Source: Chrysomallon squamiferum (Eukaryota; Mollusca; Gastropoda; Neomphalida; Peltospiridae). From it: DNA of 64,000 nt. The translations under genes were made by a program, and so were the position numbers. Numbering within the stretch: position 1 is the stretch's first letter; each line of letters opens with the position of its first letter. Location: positions 24,557,755-24,621,754 of the forward strand of contig CM022670.1 in the NCBI GenBank assembly GCA_012295275.1, in the 5' to 3' direction. This document shows positions 40,151 through 58,031 of the stretch, one piece after another. The notes under the pieces were generated by a model. That model ran no database searches. It saw only the letters and a list, made by a program, of their open reading frames with translations, and was not told the DNA's origin.

Positions 40151-40589
40151 CAATAACGTTTTAGGTTCTGATGGCAGACAAAAACTACATGCTTTAACTG
40201 TTCTTTCCACAACCATTGTTATTTGATGCAATGGCCTTTGTCACTGAATGAACTTTGATAACGCAGTTTCATATGACAATATTGATTTAATTACTGTAGA
40301 CTTTTGGCCCGGAGACTGCACTAAAAATTAATATAGAGTCCCTAGCAAGACTTCATAGTTCTATTAAAACGCAGTGGGGCCTTTGCATCAAAGATGACCA
40401 AGAAAATTTCAACTATGCAGTAAATTAATCGAGATGACGATAGTTAATTTCAACAGAGCCGTAACGCTAATACATGTTATAAAACCCTTGTCGTGAAAGG
40501 TGAGATTTGATCCAGACAACCTCTTCACCGAAACTGTCAGTCGAAATCTTTGAGATGATCGAACTAAAGGTTATTGTCAATTCTAAATT

Positions 40590-40651
40590 CATACATACAT
40601 ACATACATACATACATACATACATACATACATACATACATACATACATACC
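40590..40651. repeat. (CATA)n microsatellite
   Basis: About 62 bp of CATA. Confidence 0.97.
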
Positions 40652-41075
40652 ATAAATACCATACCATACCATACATACAGCATATAAGAGAATAATACAT
40701 TTCGTTTAATTTATATATAGTGAATATTTAAAACAAGAAATGTAACATTACTTCCTTTAAAACTTGTCAGTTCTGCTGTTAAGAACAGATATAAATATCT
40801 ACAAAGAACTGTAGCATTATGTTCTTTGTTCACTACCTGAAGATGCAAAATGAAATGTGATACCTATTCAGTTTGCCTTAAAATAATAATTTTACAAAGG
40901 AAAATAAAAATACATATATTAATAGAAATCCACTGACAAACTCCCACGTGCTATATATTTAAATTAATTACTTAACTCTCACTAGAGAATCAGAATTACG
41001 AATCAAATAGTACGGATCAATGTTGCGTCTTGGGATCCATACATTTACGTCACTCTTAATCTTTTTAAATTCGTA

Positions 41076-41078
<3 letters not shown>

Positions 41079-41122
<44 letters not shown>
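41079..41122. repeat. Poly-T tract, ~44 bp
   Basis: Uninterrupted T run. Confidence 0.95.
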
Positions 41123-41126
<4 letters not shown>

Positions 41127-41453
41127 CGTCAGCAAGGTGTGGTAGATTACACTGCTAAGTAATACACTTTTGATGTCGATGATACTAAAAACAACTAGAA
41201 ATAAAAGAATTATACACTGACTGTATAAATAAACCGTCTAAACCGACCTAAGAATGACAGTGAGAATGGTCCAGATTTGAAATCTGCAATTAGAAGCAGT
41301 CCGTAATAAATTACGATTGGTCTTATGAAAAGAGACAGAGAGTGAGATTAAAAAAAAAATGTTTTTAATTACTCCATCTAGACAGAATATATAGAGAATA
41401 AGAGAGACACTATGAATATGATTCGCAGCAAGAGTTCCTTTATATGCAATATA

Positions 41454-41455
41454 AC

Positions 41456-41525
<70 letters not shown>

Positions 41526-41640
41526 TATGTATACGTTTTTGTTTATGCATATCTATGTCTGTATCTATCTATCTATCTATCTTTCTATCTATCTCTGTCT
41601 GTCTATCTATATATCCATCCATCCATCCATCCATCCATCT
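41454..41640. repeat. (AAT)n, (TATC)n and (CATC)n microsatellite series
   Basis: AAT at 41454-41524, CTAT/TATC at about 41565-41610, CATC at about 41613-41638. Confidence 0.95.
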
Positions 41641-42029
41641 ACTATTTCTGCAGCCAAACAGGCCTGTCGTCAACACAGTAAAGTTACATGTCAGCGTATT
41701 TTCCCCTGCATCATTAGGCCGGCAGACAGCCACCGATTTATTGACTGAGATGAACAATAACGAGGAGAAACTGTCTCATATCAGTGTACGTTCACCAGCT
41801 TGTTTTCCTTGTCATCACTTCATCACTTCCACGCGACTGCTTTGAAAAACTTCCACTCCAGATACTGGTCTGTAACAGATGTAGGAAAGTGATGTTACAA
41901 AATGAAATTTCTCTTGACGGTTCACTGATTCACCTACCTGACTTTAGGCTGGTACAGGCGTCTACAAAGACTTTTCTGTCTCCAGTATGTTATAAACTAA
42001 AATAATATATTTAGATAATACATTTTTTA

Positions 42030-42223
42030 TATATAAATATACATACATACATAGATAGATACATACATACATACATGCATATATACATATATACATACAT
42101 ACATACATACATACGTAGGTACGTACGTACATATACATATACATATACATATACATACATATATACATACATACATACATACATACATACATACATACAT
42201 ACATACATACATACATACATACA

Positions 42224-42257
<34 letters not shown>

Positions 42258-42285
42258 CATACATATATATACATACATACATTCG
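42030..42285. repeat. (CATA)n array, ~255 bp
   Basis: Pure CATA units from about 42151 to 42252, flanked by degenerate ones. It gives long Tyr/Met/Cys frames on both strands. Confidence 0.97.
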
Positions 42286-42289
42286 GATA

Positions 42290-44100
42290 AATGGATAGGT
42301 ATATGTATAAATATTCCTAATGAAAGAATACAAAAAATATATATATTACACCTTTACCTACTTAAAATGAACTAATATCTCACACGGTTGTCCCAACTGC
42401 GGATATTGTAATGTTCATTATTCCAGTGTCTTTGATCACCTGATTATCTCAAAGAACAGAATAATTTAGAAAACTGATGAACAAATAAAACTATTAAAAG
42501 ACTGAGTTATCTGCAATATCTTTTCAAATCATTCTACTGGTGGTGGTGAACCAGTGTTTTATACTATATATATTTTGAAGTTGATTGTGGGAGGTGGATT
42601 GAACGTTCAAACTGTCACAGCGTTGTAGTTACTCCAGCATGCAAATAAAATCATCACATTAAGACTGAGTACATTTGAAGTCAGTATTTAAGCTGTTTTC
42701 AATGCTTTTTTCTTCTTCTTTTTTTTTTTTTTTTGGAAACAATTAAAAATATTTTCTTTTATTATACATTGGTTATACCATTTTTTATTTTGTATCGTTT
42801 TGTTTTTTGTTCTTTTTTTGTTGTTTTTGTTGTATTTTGTTAGTTCGTTTGTTTTCTTTCTTTCTGTCTTTTTTCCCGTAATTTTTTTATTTTTTTTATT
42901 TATTTATTTTATGTATATTTGGTTTTGTTTGGTTTTAGTTTTCATAATCTTTTTTCTTTTGGGAGGTTGGGGGTGGGAGTTTGTTGTTGTTGTTGTTATT
43001 GCTTTCACAGTTCTGAAGAGAAACCCACGGTGACTCACAGAACACATTATATCATGATGGAACAATTGTCAAACTTCTGGAAAAAAAAACAACGAACAGC
43101 ATCTTGATTTAATCACTGTGAGACTGAAAAATTATGCAAATGCATTTAGCTACTTTTTATTTCTCCGTGCGGTTTGCAGTAGCAACAAAAATAACTGTTT
43201 CAAAACGACCTCTGAACAGCACTAATTTGAGTTAATATCTTTACCAAACAACTCGAAGACGCTCAAAACGACTTCAAGGACACCGGTAAACTTAACGCTA
43301 AGTATTCAAGATTATTTAACGAAAATTTTTCAGTACGAAATTCCCTTGAAACGACCATTACAAACAGACAAAAGGAGTCAGACAGGAGCATATTCTGTAG
43401 AACTATGTCCCCTAAGGACTCCGTTATTCGCGTGACGACGCAAGGAACTCACTTTGAATTAAGAAAGAAGACAGAAACAAAATCTATAGCCGTGCTTTCG
43501 TAATGGCCGTTAATGACAGTCAAGTCAAATAAAAAGAACAAGCCATGAAAGCTGTCCAAATATCGCCAAGGGGAAATCCTGTTGAGAAAAAAAAATGAAT
43601 CAGAAAAAAAAAAAAAAAAATGAAATGATGGAGAGAGAAAAAGAAGAATGAACGACAATTACCTTTATGAGTTGTCTTATACATAGTTCTGTGTGAGGCT
43701 GGAACCGTCTAACAAAAACATAATAAAAAAAAAAAATAATAAAAGATTTGGAAAACTTCTTTTCTTTTCTTTTTTTTTTCATACGGTTTTTTCTTCTTCC
43801 TCTTCGATTTTAATTTTTAATTTTAATTTTCAGAAATTTATTTTTTATCTTTTGTTCTTGCGCATCTATAAGCATTGTTTTATAATCGAATCATTTTCTT
43901 CCTTTGCGCAGATCGCTGCTAATTTGTCAAAGAATACAGTGAATTGTGAAATAATACATTTAATTTTTGTTTTGTTTTTTGTTTCTATTTATTTTTGAGT
44001 GAATTTATTTTATTGTTATTATTTGTGTTTTAATCTGCGTGTATGTGGGCGTTTGAATAATAACACGTATTCCATATTTATCTTCCTAATGAAATTATTT
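42290..44100. other. Intergenic, no gene seen
   Basis: T-rich low-complexity sequence at 42700-42990, a unique stretch at 43000-43560 with no recognisable frame, and A/T runs at 43600-43800. Confidence 0.5.
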
Positions 44101-44101
44101 A

Positions 44102-44161
<60 letters not shown>

Positions 44162-44230
44162 TTATTTTTATTATTATTTGTAATGCTTGTTTATTTATTT
44201 TATTTTATTTATTTTATTTTATTTTATTTT
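44102..44230. repeat. (ATT)n and (TTTTA)n tract
   Basis: ATT units to about 44160, then TTTTA/TTTA units. Confidence 0.93.
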
Positions 44231-44603
44231 TATTTTTGCTAAATAATGTATTTCGCATCAAAACGCGCTATTTTATGACGTATTATATTTCGTCATAGTT
44301 CGAGTTACAGAGGCAAGGTTGTAGTTTATATAATTTGTCATTGTCGTAGAAATGGCAGAAGTGTCGTAGAACATTATTAAATGTCTTTATGATTTAATCA
44401 AGAGAATATTATTAGTGCCTTACGGAAACCCAGTGACCCAGTATCGAATTTCTTTCTCTCATTTATTTCAGGTTTTTTAATTTTATTTTTGTTTAACCTT
44501 TATTAAAAAATGCGCTGTATTTTGATCGTTACAATCATAATCAGTAGTATGAACTAATTATAACAGATGTAAAAATTTCTTTTTAATTACTGATCCAGTA
44601 GAA

Positions 44604-44660
44604 CAGTGCTTTCCAGCCTTTTTGGGCGTCATATCCTCACCTCAACCCTTCAAACTATTT
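44604..44660 (+). mobile_element. Possible hAT-type transposon end
   Basis: CAGTGCTTTCCAGCCTTTTT followed by GGGCGTC resembles the CAGTGGTTCTCAACCTTTTT terminus common among hAT elements and their MITEs. No matching opposite end or 8-bp target duplication was found, so at most this is a solitary end of a broken copy. Confidence 0.35.
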
Positions 44661-45865
44661 TAATGCCTCTTTGGCACGAATTCCTTAGATTATAAGACGA
44701 TAACAATATGTACAAGACAAGCATTGTCGTGTTCAGTAACATAATTATTTCATAAAATTAATTTATACTTATTTTGCATGGTAAGATTGCTTGGCATCTG
44801 ACACTAATTGGTTCAGAAAGAATCGTTTTTAAAATATTTTTTAGTTCATTTAATGATTTAACAATAGTGTTTATCTTGAAACGAAATAGTCCAACATCTC
44901 GGAAGATATGAGACTGCGATCACACCACAACATCACATTTCATCATCATAGATGTCGTCACCTCCTCTTTAATAAATAGTAAATAAATAAAGTATTCATC
45001 TATGGAATAGTTAACATCATCATCATCATTTTATAAACTGTATTAATATGAATATCACATTGAAATCCTTATGTATGTCTGCATTAGTCTTTAATTTATT
45101 TATTTTATTAATTTAGTTATATATTATTTTATGGGGGCTTTTTTGGTTTGTTGTTTTTATATAATCTATTACCATAGCAAATTTTGAATAAAAAAAAAAA
45201 AAAAATTCACATCAGCGAAATGAAATATTTCTAAATATGTAAAGTCAGGTGAATTTCCATTTTGTTTTCTTTAACGACTGCAACCAACAACATTCACTTC
45301 CATGTTCTTAACTATGTAGTATGCTGATTCAACAAACACACTGCAATAAATGTAGCAAAAGTCAACCAAAATATCTATCAAAAGTAATTTAATGCTTTTT
45401 GTTTCATTGGTTACTGCGAACTCACATTCTCGCACACACACACGCGCGCTACAAACTGACAGCATGTACACACACACACACACACACACATTATCATCTT
45501 AACCATCACTAGTAGCAGGAAACTCTTAAACAGTAAAGCATCAGCAACGTGCTTTGTCCACACTGCTGGAACGCTGACCTTTAATTACAGGACCTGCACG
45601 AGAGACTAAATTAATTTGTCGCTTGTCAGTTCTGATCTTTATTGGCCTAATGGGTCAAAAGAGAAGTTGACATCATTTGTTTCATACAACATATTCTCTA
45701 GAAAATGTCCGGCATATTTGTACGATTTCGGATGCTATACATCAAACTGCAGTGAAACGAAGGATAAAAAAACAAAACAGTGTCTGACATTACGAGAAGA
45801 TCTGATTGATATGTGTTTAAAGGTGATTTAGTGTGTGTATGTGTGTATGTATGTATGCGTGAGTG

Positions 45866-45868
<3 letters not shown>

Positions 45869-45947
<79 letters not shown>

Positions 45948-45966
45948 AGAGAGAGAGAGAGAGAGA
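45869..45966. repeat. (GA)n microsatellite
   Basis: About 98 bp of GA with one GGGAGG interruption. Confidence 0.97.
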
Positions 45967-46185
45967 TAGAGAGATGATATGTATTTATATCAATTATCAA
46001 AATATGGCTGCAAAGACTTTAAGAATTATTTCATTTCGCTGACGTAAAACTTTTCGTGTTTCCAAAAAAACGTCATTGTTGAAAAAGAAAGAATTTTTGT
46101 GTATGATCATTTAAAAAAAACAGTACATTTCTTTTATACTCACAATAACCAGTTTATTAAATAATCCTTATTTTAACCAACTGGT

Positions 46186-46230
46186 CAAAAAAAAAAAAAA
46201 AAAAAAATAAAAAAAAAAAAAAAAAAAAAC
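46186..46230. repeat. Poly-A tract
   Basis: About 43 A interrupted by one T. Confidence 0.93.
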
Positions 46231-46669
46231 CACTACAAAGCATTGATTATATTAACTACGCACTTAAAATGCAGAAGTATAATAACAACAATATTCCACA
46301 GTAACATTAGTGATTAATGGCAAGCTTATGATATTCTAACAATTAACATATCCTGTAGTGGTTTTAGGAAAGGTGATACGTAAGTAATCACTGCTTGATC
46401 CCTTCTAAGTCACAGTATTTCAAAAAAGAAGTCACTGCACAAAAAGCCTTAATACCAAGCCACTGAACGCTACCAAAAACCCGTCATGACGCAAAGCCTA
46501 AAAACACGTGTGTCGACCACAGATCCAGTAAAGCCATTTACTGAGACTTTTAATCTGAGTTCTTTTTGTATTCAGACAGCGATATCAAAGGATTATCCAT
46601 CAGACTATTTGCCGTTTCCCTGCTCTTCTCAACTGTACATGTACACACATATCAATATTCCCATTAGGT

Positions 46670-46671
<2 letters not shown>

Positions 46672-46703
<32 letters not shown>
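46672..46703. repeat. Poly-T tract
   Basis: About 32 T. Confidence 0.93.
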
Positions 46704-46708
<5 letters not shown>

Positions 46709-48166
46709 CCTAATATTCCTACTTAAGTAAATAGTGACAGTATAATCAACCTTGACATCCCTTCATGACCGCTTAGTCGGGGACCAATTTGTTATCGCCA
46801 GCATTAAATGCGATAGGCCGGACACAGGCAGGCTGCATTCAGTAAGACGGCATTAATCTCTTGCCGACACGAGTATCAGTAATTTAGTTAATTTTCTAAA
46901 TCATTGTCAGCTATGCCCCTGTGACTTGATTAGCTTTGATGTACTTCTGCAGACACTGGTTTCACTTGCCGTCTGCAGTCAGAGATGATTGGAATTTAGT
47001 GTTTCTTCAGCTGATACAAACACCACGTCGAAAACAAGCGACGACACTAGCATCGTAAATGAAACTGAAAGTTGAAAAAAATAAAATAAAATAAACAAAT
47101 AAAGAAAAGAAAAGAAGAAGAAGAAAATACAGTAACACGTATTAAAGACGAATGGAGATGTGCCGTTTTTTTTCAAAAGATATCTAATACTACGTAATGT
47201 GAAAATAATCACGATATACCGAGTGCATCATTGACGAGCTTTGTCGTAACCTCAGTCTTTCAGGATTTTGTGGACCCAACATATATTTGTTATTTTATTT
47301 ATATTTTTATTCTTATATACTGAATTGATAATTTTGTTGTTGTTGTTGTTTTTAATGAACGGGTGTTTTCTATATTCGTAATAAAATTATATTCACTGTA
47401 AAACTAGAATACATTACATAAGTATTTATATCAAAGTTAAAATAACCTTACTTTAAAAAACTAACTGGATGTCCACCTGACAATGCAATTTCGATCTTAA
47501 CTAGTGATAAAACGTAATATTTGGCATGTCCATTAATGACGTCATAATGGCGTGACCTTTAATCTTTTTAATTTTAATAATAATAATAATAGATAACTAA
47601 ATAAACAAAAAAGGTTTTGCTATAATCTGCTGTATATTTGCATATTTAGATTCAATTTTTAAGACACGGGCTACTTTATCAACAGACAAACTATTTACTC
47701 CTATAAGTTAAATTTGAAATATTTACATAATCTATTTTTAACTACTGTTGTAAGTTTCAATATTATGTAACCCAATTGCGGACATTTAAACTTTAAAAAC
47801 AAAACAAAAAAAATTATTTTATTAATTTGGGTTTCCTGCATCCGGGACGAATATAAATTTGGTGGCCCTACTTGAGTTAAACCTGAAATGTTTTACTATA
47901 ATATTTTTATGTTTTGTAACTAATCCTCTGATATATATATCAGTTAACATTTTTCCCCGGTCTTAAATGTCATAGCGCCACAACGAATGTTTTACTTAAG
48001 AAAAACAAGGCGAACATAATAATAATAATAATAATAATAACAACAACAACAACAACAAAAAAAAAACAGGCAGTACGAAAATGTATCCCCCCTTGCACCT
48101 GCGACTCTTCCAAGTGTGTTATTTCGTGAAAGATCTCATTTTATTGGGGTGGAATTTAAAAGAACG

Positions 48167-48205
<39 letters not shown>

Positions 48206-48300
48206 CAGAGTAAGTGTTAAGAACGATAACTCTTTGGTTTCGATAACAAAAAAGGGAAAAACAAACAGCACAACAATATTCTGTCATTTCGATATTTTAG
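46704..48300. other. Upstream region of TMEM272-like gene 1
   Basis: AT-rich, with a CRE-like TGACGTCA at 47537-47544, (AAT)n and (AAC)n at about 48020-48055 and an A run at about 48168-48201. The promoter and 5' UTR of gene 1 must lie here, but no core element is certain. Confidence 0.4.
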
Positions 48301-48348
48301 ACCAGTTTCACAACATCTTAAAAGAGGAAGATATTAAATTGCGTAACA

Positions 48349-52481
<4,133 letters not shown>

Positions 52482-52987
52482 TCTTATCACTTAGTTTCTA
52501 CATATTTTTTTATTTTGAAAATTATATTGACTTTCTATAAGGTGTGTCCACCTTTTTTTTTTATTACTGTTTTATCTCTCAGATTTTTGGATTTATAGTT
52601 TCAATTTTTTTTTATATATATATATATATTGGTGTATTTCAAATATTTGATTATTGTTTTGACCTGAAATTTTCTCTTTTTCAAATCTGAGATAATAATG
52701 TTTCTGTTTTAATATTGTTGTGTTTCAGGTTAAGATTCTTTTGTTTCTAGTCATAGATTTAGATAGGCAGAGTAAATTATTTTTCTAACTTATGTTATTG
52801 TAAATCGTGTAAATATGGATCAGAAACTAATAATCTGTAATTCTTTATGAGATTACTAATCTTTGCTAAAAATATACATTTATTTTTTTCTCTTTCCTAT
52901 GAATAATTTATTTTATTATTTTATCATGACAGTGTACATGTTCTAACGTACTTTTGTTGACAGCAGGAATCATTTTTATATACAAGA

Positions 52988-52993
52988 AATAAA
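52988..52993 (+). terminator. Polyadenylation signal of TMEM272-like gene 1
   Basis: AATAAA about 507 bp after the stop codon, followed 20 bp later by a genomic A run of about 23 bases. The A tract is genomic, so it could also cause internal priming. A longer 3' UTR cannot be excluded. Confidence 0.55.
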
Positions 52994-53037
52994 TATTGAA
53001 ATTTGTTTGTTGAAAAAAAAAAAAAAAAAAAAAAAAA

Positions 53038-55975
53038 GAAATATGAAAACAAATTGGAATAAAAAAAAAATTTGTTGTTGTCTAATACCATAATACATAA
53101 TTATATCTCTATTTTTTTTCATATCATACAAATATAGTATTTGGATTTAAAAAAAAAAAAAAAAAAAAAAAAATGTCTTCTTATTATTTATTTATTTTAT
53201 TATTTATTAATATAATTAATAAAGGCACTGACCAAATATATAGCTTTTTGGGATGGAATGATATTTATTTTGATAAATTACTTGTTATACACATACATAT
53301 ACATGTATATTGTTCAAAGTTACTTCATTAGTATTTATTTGCTGGTTTATATTTTAAGACTACTTTGAAAAGTTTTTTTTTAAAAAATAAAAAATAAATT
53401 GTTGTTATATTAGAACTATTTTGTTTTGATGTGTAGGTGGCACTGAAATCAATACACAGCAGTGGTGAATTATGTAATAAAACAGTTATTTTCATTTATT
53501 TTTTTGTACTGATTAGGATACAACATAAAAGAAATAACTGGTTATTGCATTTCAGCATTATAATCTTTGCAAAATAAATTTTAAATCTTAATTTATTTAA
53601 TGCTGTCATTTCAATGCTAATTTCAGTTTATGCTCTTTCAATGTCACCTTTAGCCTGGAATTGTTACTGTTAGTGTTCAAACTTGAGAATACTCTGTCTT
53701 TTGGGACTTTTTGACATCTTTACATCTTTGCCTTGTACTGTGTTTTGTTCTGCAAATATGTCTTTAGAATCAGTCATCCAGTGGCTCATTTTCTCATTAG
53801 TATTCTGTTCTGTGCTATTTTTCTGATTATTTGGTCTTCAATAATCCTTTTATTTCTTATCTTTACAGCTATTTCATATTTTGGGAGTTTTTTTGTATTT
53901 TATTTTATGTTTATCAGAATTCAGAATGATAAACAATATACTTCTGTCATTTCCTGTTTCATATATAATATTTAACCACTTTCCATGAAGGGTACCTAAA
54001 CTCACTGATTGTTATCACTGATATGTATGATCTTGATATGGCTACTTTTAGTAAATCTGGAGTGGTTTTTTTTGTTGTTTTTTTAATTATTATTTTGATG
54101 TGTATTTAATGTTTGTTGAAAATTTGTTTTCTAAGTCTGTAATTACTGTAAAAATTTTCACACATACATACACTTTAATTATCAATAGCTATATCACTGA
54201 GATCTTCATCAGTTCAAAAATTTTATTTTGTCAAATGTATCACTTTATGTTATTTTTTGTGGGGATTGGATTGTATATGTTGCTGTATGTTCAATTTTAG
54301 TACCTACTTATTTATCAAGCAAACTTTATAGATTTTAATTTTTGATGTAAAAGGATAATGCTTGTTGGGTAATGGTATTTAATATTTTTATATTTGTTTT
54401 TTATTTGAAGATGTGATCTTTAAATTTATGTATTTATAATAGAAACTCCCTTGCTAATGTTGATATCTCTTCCATAGGGGTTTGTGGGGCTTCCTTATTC
54501 AAAGGTTTTATTTGTATGTATAGTAGATTCTATAAACTGTTTTGAAATCTTTTATATATTCTGGGGTTTATCATTTGATATGGATTTTAATTAATGTTGA
54601 CTTTAAATTAACATATTTGTGTTTGCTTGTGACTTGTTAGTTTGTTATATTTTTGTTTGTGTAATGTAAAATATGTAAATTTAAGTATTACACTTTAAAC
54701 ATAATATAAAATTTAAACCTATCAACTTGTATGAGACATTTAACAGTTGTTTTAATATCTAATCTAATTCTATTATATGTTCTCAAGATGGCATCATTAT
54801 AAAATTTATTCTTTCAATATTTCATAGGCACAATTCAGGGCAAAAGAACATAACCAAAGTATTTAAAATAGTGTTTAATTAAAAATTAGAATCTATAGTT
54901 TGATATTGCAGTGTATTTTTATTTTAATATTTTTTCAGTTTCAAATGTTTCACAGTTCACTTTCTACAAAATTACAGTCAAATGAAGTATTTATAACATT
55001 CAGTTTTCATAGCTTTATTGCTAGATGTTTTTGTTGGTTTGTTGTGGTTTCTTTTGTTTACAGTTTTTGGTTTTTGGTTCATCTTATTTTTCTGTTTAGT
55101 TTTTCTGTTGTGAGTGATTTTGGCATTTTTATTTTTTGTACTGAGACTGATTAAAAGAGATTTTTATTTTTTTTTTATTAATGGGTTTTTTTTTTTATTG
55201 AAATCTTAAAAGAAAAAAAGAAAAGCCATTAGTGTTATATTTTCATGTTTTTATGTTTTGCCATATTTTGTCAAAATCATAGTACACAGTATTCAACCAA
55301 AAGTATTAATATTTAACTCTACTGAAATAAATAACATTAGAGAAAGTGTAGGCATAAACATGATTCCTTGATATATGTATCACTTTTTATTTATATATCA
55401 CAGTATGCTTATTTATTTATTGAAGAGATAATATGTTACAAATAAAGTCATGAAATATAATGTTATATAACTAAATGACATGTCTTTTGTTTCTTTTGTG
55501 ATTGACAGAAACCACTGTTATCTGTTACACAAACTTAAATACTCCATAATGTTGTCACACTGTCTATTTATAAAGTACATATATGACACACACATACACA
55601 CACATACACACAGGCAAAATCAATATAAATTACTGGCTGATTAATATATTTACCAGGTTTAAACACATTCCTCTTAGTAGTGAAAACAATATCATGCTCA
55701 AACAAATGCTTGAGTTTTATTTTACTGCATAAAATTAAAAATGCATGCGTTTATTGTTAAACCACAATAAAAAGTTAAATGTATATAATTTATTATAAAC
55801 TTTGAATGTATTTTTTATTACTTGCTTCATTTAAAAAAAAAAAATATATATATATATACTGCCTTTTATCTGTTATTGCACATTTATTCATACACACGGA
55901 TTATAATTATATTGTTAATAAATTCTGATTAAGAAAATATTGTTGTTTTCTTTTTCACTTGTGGGAGAATTATTA
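53038..55975. other. T-rich interval between TMEM272-like genes 1 and 2
   Basis: About 2.9 kb in which T clearly exceeds A on the plus strand (most marked at 53.6-55.2 kb). Frames at 53733-53975, 54100-54300 and 54900-55154 are Phe/Leu/Ile-rich translations of this bias. No domain or splice pattern was recognised. Confidence 0.45.
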
Positions 55976-55977
55976 TG

Positions 55978-56069
<92 letters not shown>

Positions 56070-56072
56070 TTA
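55976..56072. repeat. (ATT)n(TTTA)n microsatellite
   Basis: ATT units then ATTT units, about 97 bp. Confidence 0.95.
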
Positions 56073-56441
56073 CCACTTTTGTTATTTTTGAGAAGTTTTA
56101 GTTTTGAGAGATTAAAGTGATGTGACAAGGAGATTGAAAAACAAAGAATAAAATATTTTTATACATGAAAGCATTTTACAATTAAATCTTGATTCTTAAA
56201 TCCAAAGATCACACACTTTATGTAATAAGTGAAACACACTCATAAACTCGTGATAAATATTTGAAAGAAAAGGTCATGAGAGTAGCACAAAGTGTTTTTA
56301 TATTCAGTCAATAACACCACAGCCAATTCTTCACAATGGTTGCTATCAGTTTCGATATAGGCCTAGACCTGTTTGGTATACCCACACAATTGTTTGAATG
56401 ATTTCAATAATTTCTTTTTCTTTATAGTTTCTTCTTTTCAA

Positions 56442-56475
<34 letters not shown>

Positions 56476-57434
56476 TATTTTAAAATTATATATTAATAAT
56501 AATAAATATTTAAAACAATGAATGACTTTAAAAATATCTTGTCAGACCTTGCCAACTATTATTATGTTACTGGGTACTATAATTAGAAATGACGAAACAC
56601 AGTTAATATTTCCTGGGTTTTATTTACCCAGCAGAGAAGGACGTTTTGAATTTACTTGGGTAAACACAATAAGTGTTTCTAGCAGCAGAATCATAAAATC
56701 TTGTAAGTTATTTAAACATGTTATTTATTTATTTGATTTTTTTTGTTTTTATTATTATTAGTTATTTTCATTTGTTTACAGAATAATTACTTCATTGTAT
56801 ATGTAAACAGGTAAAATTATGTTTTTACCCAGTGTAACCACCTGGTTGACCATTTCAGTGTTTGTAATTCAAGTAACAGAGTGTTACACTGGTAAAAGGG
56901 ATATTCTGCAGTATACTCCGTTATTTTTCTTTTTATCAATACCCATGTGTGTTTTTTTTTATCAATACCCATGTGTGTTTCTTTTTATCAATACCCATAT
57001 GTGTTTCTTTTAATTACTTTCTTACTGTCTCTACATTATATGTGATGCTTTGATTAACTTACTTTATGTTAATTTATTTTGTGTTATGTTATGTTATATT
57101 ATTATAGTTTATTTATTTTATGTTATTTTATTTTATTTTATTTTATTTTATTTGTTTTGTTTTGTTAATTATTGTTGTTGTTGCTGCTGCTGTTTATTTA
57201 TTTCTTTGGTTTCATTTCAGTTATTTTCACTATTCACTATTCATTTAATTACTTTTACTTCTACTGCTGTTATTTTACTATAAAATTATTATTATTATTA
57301 TTATTATTATTACTACTACTGATGGTATTACTGCTATTACTACAACAACAACAACAACAACTACTACTACTACTACTACTACACCACTCCTATTGTCTGA
57401 GAGAACATACTAAACCATAGTTTCTGTTTTGTAG
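56073..57434. other. Upstream region of TMEM272-like gene 2
   Basis: Contains (AAT)n at about 56443-56475, a three-copy 26-bp minisatellite at 56932-57015 and (ATT)n/(CAA)n/(ACT)n units at 57285-57385. Any 5' exons of gene 2 should be here. A possible short exon between an ACCCAG acceptor (about 56832) and an ACTG-GTAAAA donor (about 56892) is only a guess. Confidence 0.3.
56932..57015. repeat. 26-bp minisatellite, three copies
   Basis: TTATCAATACCCATGTGTGT plus T-rich linker, repeated three times, the last copy reading CATATGTG. Confidence 0.88.
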
Positions 57435-57491
57435 GACAGTGGCAAATTATCCTTGTGATATTGTTGAGTCAAAAAGCAGTGACTAACTGGA
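57435..57491 (+). CDS. Possible upstream coding or 5' UTR exon of gene 2
   Basis: A TTTTGTAG acceptor and a GGA-GTAAGT donor bound 57 bp. In the frame that splices in phase with the next exon it reads QWQIILVILLSQKAVTNW and joins through ACC to MFKIILYC. The counterpart in the third copy (61696-61749) has a stop in that frame but a later in-frame ATG. So the segment may be untranslated in one or both genes. Confidence 0.4.
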
Positions 57492-58031
57492 GTAAGTAGA
57501 GAAAAATTCATTGCAATATAGAAAAGGAATGAATTTCAGTAAAGTACTGAATAATTATATAGGAAATCCTTTAACAGAAGCAATGCAAGAAAACTATAGA
57601 CCAAAATAATTTTAGAGAATATATTTACTTCACAAGTATAGAGAATGATGATAATGACATTCAAATTTATTAGGATAATTATATGATTCTTCATTCCTTT
57701 GTGGGCAAGGAACTATTTCCAGTTCCAACATGTGTCATAGACTGTAAGGATTTGCATTCATAGAGAAAGTGAATATAAATATATCCCTGCGGTTAATCAG
57801 TTAGAATAGCACACTCAGTAGCAGCAACAGATTTAATATCGATGTAGATACAATTTTATGATATAGATTTAATATCTAGACTCAACCAAAAAGAATAACC
57901 AAAGTGTCTAAGGTCAGTTGTCCAGACATATTTATATAATACATTATATAAGACTAATACCTAGCAAAAATAATATTTATTATTATTGTTATTGTCAATT
58001 TTAAAAGGTTAATTCTAATTATTTTTCAGCC

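Noticed and set aside
39846-40226. 126-codon Asp-rich acidic protein
   Set aside because: GAT/GAC triplet periodicity explains the frame. The minus strand is equally open (His/Gln-rich) and no domain is present.
42030-42285. CRISPR-like regular array
   Set aside because: The unit is 4 bp with no spacers; this is eukaryotic microsatellite DNA.
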